Of a DNA stretch of 25,309 nt, positions 9,801 to 18,800 are shown piece after piece (within the stretch, counting starts at the first letter, position 1; each line of letters starts with the position of its first letter). The notes beneath the pieces are model-generated. The model was not told where the DNA came from. It saw only the letters and a program-made list of their open reading frames with translations, and made no database searches. Source of the DNA: Flammeovirgaceae bacterium UBA2371 (GTDB lineage Bacteria; Bacteroidota; Bacteroidia; Cytophagales; Cyclobacteriaceae); assembly GCA_002345965.1 (NCBI GenBank), contig DDTF01000058.1:167900-193208 (forward strand). Reading direction: 5' to 3'. A program made the translations under genes and the position numbers.

Positions 9801-12800
9801 CTTACTGGGGCGGGCGCGCAGGCAACAGGCCAGCCTTCTATCAGCCAGACACTTACCAACACCACCAACGTGGTGCAAACGGCAACCTATACCGTCACAC
9901 CCAGATCTGGAGCAGCAGGCGCATGCGTGGGTCCAACATTCCAGGTAATGGTACAAGTGGATCCCAGACCTGAGATACCTGCTTTATCAACAACAATTTG
10001 CAGTGGAGGAACATTCAACGTAACGCCTGCCAATGGTAATCCTACAGCAGCAACCATTGTACCTGCCGGAACAACGTATACATGGACAGCCCCTACGATT
10101 AGCCCTACTCCCGGTAGTGTTACTGGTGGCAGCGCACAGCCCGTGGGCCAGATATCCATCAGTCAAACCTTAACGAATACGACCAACATTCCGCAAACGG
10201 CAACGTACACGGTCACACCTACTTCTGGCGCTTCTGGTGCCTGTGTAGGTGCAACGTTCCAGGTGAATGTTCAGGTGGATCCAAAGCCTGAAATCCCCAA
10301 TCAGGCAGCCACCATATGCAGTGGAGGCACATTTACAGTCACTCCGGTAAATGGCAATCCATCTGCAGCTACAATTGTACCTGGTGGAACAACCTATACA
10401 TGGACTGCACCTACGGTAAGCCCCAACCCAGGAAGTCTTACAGGTGCAGGGGCACAGCCCGTGGGTCAGCCATCGATCAGCCAAACACTAACCAATACCA
10501 CCAACGTAGTTCAAACAGCTACCTACACGGTAACTCCAACCTCTGGCGCTTCTGGTGCCTGCGTGGGGGCCACCTTCCAGGTGACTGTTCAGGTGGATCC
10601 AAAACCGGAAATACCGGCACAGTCTCAAACGATATGCAGCGGAGGTACATTTAATATTGCCCCGGCCAATGGCAACCCAACAGCCGCTACCATTGTACCG
10701 GCCGGTACAACCTATACATGGACAGCGCCAACGGTAAGCCCGACACCGGGTAGCTTGTCAGGGGCCAGTGGCCAGGGTGCGGCTCAGCCTTCAATCAGTC
10801 AAACGCTGACCAACACGACCAACGTGGTGCAAACAGCTACATATACAGTTACTCCTACTTCGGGGGCGTCAGGGGCATGCGTTGGCGCAACTTTCCAGGT
10901 TACGGTACAAGTAGATCCTAAACCTGAAATACCAAATCAATCAGCAACAATTTGCAGTGGAGGTACTTTTACAATAAGTCCAACCAATGGAAATCCTACT
11001 GCCGCTACCATTGTGCCTGCATCTACAACCTATACCTGGACAGCTCCTTCTGTACTTCCTACTCCGGGTAGTTTAACAGGTGCGGTGGCCCAACCGGTGG
11101 GTCAGCCTTCCATAAGCCAAACCTTAACCAACACTACCAATGTTGTTCAGACAGCCACCTACACGGTCACACCTACATCTGGGGCATCTGGCAATTGCGT
11201 GGGAGCTACTTTCCAGGTGACCGTTCAGGTAGATCCAAAACCAGAGATACCTGCTCAGTCAGCGACCATTTGTAGTGGAGGTACATTTACCATTACTCCA
11301 ACCAACGGCAATCCTACTGCGGCTACCATTGTTCCCGCATCAACCACTTACACTTGGACGATGCCTACCGTAAGTCCTACCCCTGGAAGTTTGTTGGGCG
11401 TTGGCGCACAGGGTGCCGGCCAGCCATCCATAAGCCAAACCTTAACCAACACCACCAATGTGGTGCAAACGGCCACCTACACGGTTACACCTACTTCGGG
11501 TGCATCGGGCGCTTGTGTGGGAGCCGCATTCCAGGTCACAGTACAGGTTGATCCCAAACCGGAAATTCCTGCTCAATCGACTACAATTTGTAGTGGCAAT
11601 ACATTCACGATTACACCCGTAAACGGAAGCCCTACGGCCGCGACCATTGTACCTGCCGGAACTACGTATACATGGACAGCTCCATCAATAAGCCCTACAC
11701 CTGGAAGCCTTACAGGAGCTGGACCGCAGGCAGTGGGTCAACCTTCTATTAGCCAGACTTTAACCAACACGACCAACATCGTACAAACAGCAACCTATAC
11801 GGTAACACCTACATCTGGTGCTTCCGGATCATGCGTGGGCGCTACCTTCCAGGTAACAGTTCAGGTAGATCCTAAGCCGGAAATCCCGGCTCAGTCTGCA
11901 ACAATTTGCAGCGGTGGAACCTTTACAATTGCCCCTTCCAATGGCAATCCAACGCCCGCAACCATTGTACCTGGTGGAACCACCTACACATGGACGGCAC
12001 CTACGGTGAGTCCTACTCCGGGTAGCCTTACTGGTGCCAGTGCTCAGCCTGTAGGTCAGTTCTCAATAAGCCAGACGCTGACCAATACCACCAACGTAAC
12101 ACAGACAGCCACCTATACGGTCACACCTACATCTGGTGCCGTAGGTTCTTGCGTGGGCGCAGCATTTACCGTTACCGTTACCGTGAATCCAAAGCCGGAA
12201 ATTCCGGCACAAACAGCAACAATCTGTAGTGGAGATATCTTTACAGTAACGCCTTCTAATGGTAATCCTACTGCTGCAACAATAGTGCCCGCAGGTACTA
12301 CCTATACGTGGACAGCCCCGACAATCAGCCCAACGGCCGGAAGCTTGCTGGGTGCCACCGCACAGGGTGTGGGGCAACCCAACATCAGCCAGATGTTAAC
12401 CAATACCACCAACATTCAGCAAACAGCTACTTACACAGTTACCCCAACTTCTGGAGCTGCTGGTTCATGTGTAGGGGCAACATTTACGGTTTCCGTTACG
12501 GTAAACCCAAAACCGGAAATCCCGGATCAGTCTGCCACAATTTGTAGTGGAAGCACCTTCACGGTAGCACCCGCCAATGGCAATCCGACAGCCGCCACCA
12601 TTGTGCCGGCAGGAACAACGTATACATGGCCTGCACCAACGGTATCTCCAACAGCGGGCAGCTTGCTGGGTGCAAGCGCACAGTCAGCGCAGGCTTCCAT
12701 CAGTCAAACACTCACCAATACCACCAATGTAACCCAGACAGCAACGTACACCGTTACGCCAACTTCGGGTGCTTCAGGCTCATGTCCTGGCGCTCCGTTT

Positions 12801-15800
12801 ACGGTTACGGTAACAGTAAATCCCAAACCGGTTATACCGGCACAAAGTACTACCATATGCAGTGGCGACATCTTTAATGTCACACCAGCAGATGGAATTC
12901 CTACTGCGGCAACCATTGTGCCGGCAGGAACAACTTATACATGGACTGTACCTACAGTAAGTCCAACGGCTGGAAGTTTGATTGGGGCAAGCGCGCAAGG
13001 TGTAGGCCAGCCTTCAATCAGTCAGATGCTGACCAATACTACCAACGTGGTGCAAACGGCAACCTATACGGTCACACCTACTTCAGGGGCAGCTGGCTCA
13101 TGTGTGGGCTCAACTTTCCAGGTAACAGTTACAGTCAATCCAAAACCTGAAATCCAAAACCAGACTACCACCGCTTGCAGCGGCAGTCCGTTTACAGTTA
13201 GTCCTGCAAATGGCGTCCCTGGTCCTTCTATGATCGTGCCCGCGGGTACAACCTACAGTTGGGGTGCCCCGGCAGTCACTGGCGGTATTACGGGCGGTAG
13301 TGCGCAGGCAGGTCAGCCTAATATCAGTCAGACCTTGACCAACCCAACCAATACAGTGCAAACTGCAACCTATACAGTTACCCCTACTTCAGGGGCTGCC
13401 GGCTCGTGTGTAGGCGCAACATTCCAGGTAACAGTTACGGTAAACCCTACCCCGGTTATCCCGAATCAAACAGCAACCATCTGCAGTGGTACAGCATTTA
13501 ATGTGAGTCCTACAAATGGAGTTCCTTCTGCAGCCACAATAGTACCGGCAGGTACAACCTACAGTTGGGCTGCCCCGGTGGTTACAGGTGGCATCACAGG
13601 AGGAAGTGCACAAACGGGTCAGGCTGCGATCAGTCAGACCTTGACCAATCCGACCAACTCGGTGCAAACAGCAACGTATACAGTGACGCCTACCTCAGGT
13701 GCGGCAGGCGCCTGTGTGGGGGCCAACTTCCAGGTGGTGGTTACGGTAAACCCTACTCCGGTAATTCCGGCACAAACGGCAACCACCTGCAGTGGCTCAG
13801 CCTTTACAGTAAGTCCTTCCAATGGTAATCCAACAGCCGCTACAATTGTACCAGCAGGCACAACCTACAGTTGGGCAGCACCCGTGGTTACAGGTGGCAT
13901 CACAGGAGGAAGCGCACAAACAGGTCAGGCCAACATCAGTCAGACATTAACCAATCCAACCAACACGGTACAGACAGCAACTTATACTGTGACACCAACT
14001 TCAGGTGCCGCAGGCTCATGCGTGGGAGCTAACTTCCAGGTTACAGTCACGGTAAACCCTACACCTGTCATCCCGGATCAGGCAGCTACAATCTGTAGTG
14101 GCGCTGCATTTACAATAAGTCCTGTAAACGCAGCTCCGGTTACAATAGTACCTGCAGGTACTACCTACAGTTGGGCAGCACCAGTAGTAACAGGGGGTAT
14201 CACAGGGGGTAGCGCTCAGTCAGGTCAGACAAACATCAGTCAGACGTTAACAAATCCTACCAACACCGTCCAAACGGCAACCTATACAGTAACACCAACA
14301 TCAGGTGCTTCAGGTACTTGTGTGGGCGCTGATTTTCAGGTCACAGTTACGGTAAACCCTACTCCGGTAATCCCAGCGCAAACAGCAACGATCTGCAGCG
14401 GCACAGCATTCACAGTGAACCCCGTAAACGCAGCACCAACTACCATCGTACCAGCGGGCACAACCTATACATGGACTGCGCCAGCAGTAACAGGTGGAAT
14501 CACAGGGGGCAGCGCACAACCAGTGGGCCAGCCCAACATCAGTCAGACCCTGACCAATCCAACCAATACGGTGCAGACAGCCACCTATACTGTTACACCT
14601 ACATCAGGTGCTGCCGGCTCTTGTGTGGGGGCTACCTTCCAGATCACAGTTACGGTAAACCCTACTCCGGTTATTCCGGATCAGACGGCAACGATATGCA
14701 GTGGCGCGGCCTTCACAATAAGTCCCGTAAACGCAGCACCAACTACCATCGTGCCAGCTAGCACAACCTATACCTGGACAGCTCCAGTGGTAACAGGTGG
14801 CATCACAGGCGGCAGCGCACAACCAGTAGGTCAGCCCATCATCAGTCAAACCCTGACCAATCCGACCAACACGGTTCAAACCGCAACATATACAGTAACA
14901 CCAACTTCAGGCGCAGCAGGCACTTGCGTAGGAGCTACCTTCCAAATCACAGTTACGGTAAACCCTACTCCGGTAATCCCAAATCAAACAGCAACGATAT
15001 GTAGTGGAACGGCCTTTACAGTGAATCCGATAAATGGGAATCCTACCGCAGCCACGATAGTGCCGGCAGCAACAACGTACAGTTGGGCAGCACCTGTGGT
15101 TACAGGGGGTATCACAGGAGGCAGCGCACAAACAGGTCAGGCCAGCATCAGCCAGACCTTGACCAATCCAACCAATACCACACAGACGGCAACGTATACA
15201 GTAACCCCTACATCCGGGGCAGCGGGTGCCTGTGTGGGAGCAACATTCCAGGTAACAGTTACGGTAAATCCTACTCCGGTGATCCCGGCCCAAACGGCAA
15301 CAATTTGCAGTGGCACAGCTTTCACAATAAGTCCGGTGAACGCAGCACCCACAACCATTGTGCCTGCAGGCACCACCTATACTTGGACGGCACCCGTAGT
15401 AACAGGGGGCATCACAGGGGGTAGTGCACAACCAGTAGGCCAGCCCAACATCAGCCAGACGTTAACGAATCCAACCAACACGCCTCAATCGGCAACGTAT
15501 ACAGTCACACCTACATCAGGCGCTGCTGGTTCATGCGTGGGAGCTACCTTCCAGATCACAGTTACGGTAAACCCTACTCCGGTAATTCCGGCACAATCAG
15601 CCACCGTTTGCAGTGACGAAACATTTAACATTACTCCAGCCAACGGTGGGGCAACAATTGTCCCTGCAGGTACCACCTACAGTTGGCCGGCACCAGTGGT
15701 TACTGGGGGTATGACAGGCGGAAGCGCACAGACAGGCCAGCCTTCCATCAGCCAAACATTAACAAACCTTTCAGGTGGATTGCAAACGGCTACATACACA

Positions 15801-18800
15801 GTAACACCAACCTCAGGCGCTGCCGGAGCATGTGTGGGTGCAAGTTTCTCAGTAGTCATTTCCGTTAACCCGGAACCTGTAGCACAGGCACTTTCTACCA
15901 TTGAAAGATGCAGTGGTCAAAACATTAACTTCAATATCCAGGACATCATCAACAATGTGCCTCCATTTGCAGGTGGAAATTCAGTAACCAGCAAATTCAA
16001 ATACTCAGTAGTGGCAGATTTCCCGTTGGATGTTTCACCTGCCGTATTCCCTGGCACATTTGATCGGGTAACAGCAACCAATGCACCTATCAATCAAACA
16101 TTTTCGAATCTGTCCAATCATGATGTAAAACTCACATTTACCATCACACCGATTAGCGATCCTCAAAATTGTGAGGGTACACCATTTGTGCTGGAGGTGA
16201 TCTACCATCCTGAACCGGTGGGATCGAATTTTTCTGATCCGGTCTGCAGTACAACACTCAACCATAATATACAGTCACAGATTACCAACCCTGCACCTGG
16301 TCTTCCAAGTATATTCACCTACACCGTTTCTTCAGACAATGGGGGTGTACCAGCCGGACCAGATAGGGTAGTGGCAAGCAGTGCACCAATTACCGATACC
16401 TACACCAATGGCACCGGAAGCCCTGCCAACATCACCTACACAATTACTCCATACAATGCGGCCAACCCGACTTGTAGCGGAACGCCCTTCACGTACACGG
16501 TGAATGTTAGTCCCAACCCGACTGGAGTAAGCGGAACTGACCCGGTAAGGTGCTCGGATGAGGCTTTTACCATCGATCCGCAAAACTACATAGTGCCTGC
16601 AGTGACAAGTACCTTTGTATGGACCGCCACGTACGATGCGCCTATGTCTGGTCCGGCAGGGGGTACTGGTATGATATCAGGTTCATTGCACAATGAAACC
16701 AATGGTCAGTTGTTCGCCCATTATACAGTCACTCCCAAAGCTGGAAGCTGTACAGGCGCACCGTTTACCATTGATCTTCCTATAAATCCTGAGCCGGTCA
16801 TGGAACCGACCTTGGCCACACCACCTGCCGTGTGTAGCACCAACGCGTCCAGCACCACAGCAATAGGAGTAATCCTCAATACCAATGGCGCTTCGATAGC
16901 AGCAGACAATTATACCATTACCCTGAAGAGCATTGAACCAGGTTTGGTGGCATTGCCTGGAAACCTGGCCTTACCTGCCAATGTGTTGGCCAATTCGCCC
17001 GCAGCAGGTCAGTCAAATGCTATTGCCAACGACACGTACCGCAACACAACTTCTGCTCAGCTAAAGGTAGTGTACACAGTAGTACCTCAGTCAGCAAATG
17101 GCTGCGATGGAAATGCATTTGACATAACAGTTTCTATAAACCCTGAACCGGTACTTGCCAACCCGGGATGGCCAAATGTGTGCAGCTCAAATACTGCTGT
17201 TAATAATCCGGTAAACATTGTGTTGGGCACCAACGGCACCTCAGCGGCTGCAGTCAATTACCAATTAGTAGACAGACAGTACAGCACAGGGGGTCCATTT
17301 GCGCCTGCCCTGCCTCCGAACTTTACGCCTAACCCTGCCAATGCCGTGATCATGGCGGCACCGGGCAGCATCAACCTGATCAAGAACGACCGCTTCAACA
17401 ACACGTCTGCAGTGCCTGTAACAGTGCGTTATACCATCCAGGCTTTCAGTTCCCAAAATTGCGTCAGCGAGCCGTTGAATTATGAGGTTACGATTGACCC
17501 TGAACCAACAATGATTCCGAACTCAGCTACATTGTGTAGTGATGTAGCCTCTGGCATCATTGTAGGTCCGGCAGTAGGCTCACCTGTCACCACACAATTT
17601 GAATTGAAAACAATAGCCAAGTCCGGAGCGCTGGTTGCAGGAGGTAGCAATGTGGGCTTGGGTACTTACCCCGCCAACCTCGCAGCTGGTCAGTCAGATT
17701 TTCTTGCCAATGATGTGTTTACCAATACAACGGCAGGTCCTTTAACGGTAACGTATACCATCATCCCTATCGCATCGGGATGCCGTGGTGTCGAACAGAC
17801 AGTTGTATTTACCGTAGATCCTGCACCAGCCATGGCCACCAACTTAAATAAAGCAACGTGCTATAATTCAGATGCTGAAATAATTTTAGCTACATCTGGA
17901 GCCAGCGCACCAGTAAGCAGCTTTGATATCACCAACGTGGTATTTGCCGGTGGCCCTGGTGATATCGTGCAAACGAATGGTAACACTGGCGCACGATTGG
18001 CAGTAACTGCCAATGAGATTCGATTCGATCGCTTCCAGAATACAACCAATAACCCTCTTACCGTTACGTACACTGTACGCGGCAATGGGGTCGCTCCAAC
18101 ATTCTGTAAAGGACCTGCACTGGATATCGTACTTACAGTGGAGCCTCAGATTATTGCTGCACCGGTGAATAACAGCGCAAGTATTTGTAGCAGCACGCCA
18201 ACTAATATTGACCTGCTTTCACCGACTACACCAACCTCAGGTAACATTACATTTAACTACACGGTGACTGCTCCTCCTGGTGTAACCGGATATGTGCCAT
18301 CCCTGAATAACCTGCCGTTGGGATATAAGATTACCGACAACCTGGTGAACAACAACAACAACGCGGTTATCGTAACCTATGCCATCACACCGGTAGCAAA
18401 TGGCGCGAAAAATGGAGCTGGGTGCATTGGAATTCCTGTCAATGTAAATGTGAGCGTAGAGCCTAAACCGAAATTGACAGCAAGTCCGTTGGTACAAACC
18501 ATTTGTGAATCCGATGGCGTCAACTCATCGCCTACCAATATCTTATTGACAACACCAACAAATCCTTCTGTGGGTTCGATGGAGTTCAATGTGATCAGCC
18601 GCGTAGCTACGGGGGGTGCCGCATTGCTGTCGCCAGTTAAAAATACTTACCTCAATGGTGAATCCATTACAGACGAATGGAGCAACCCTACACTCACAGA
18701 CCAGACAGTAACCTACACCCTCCGCCCTCAGGTCAACGGTGGATTGGCTTGTCCTGGCGATGATGTAACAGTTAATGTGACCATCAAGCCAAGACCAGTG

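Noticed and set aside
9651..15875. The tandem array considered as a CRISPR, a minisatellite or an assembly artefact
   Set aside because: Units of 297-318 bp keep the reading frame and a module-like protein pattern, and differ at many synonymous sites. That excludes CRISPR and argues against a simple misassembly that would give identical copies.
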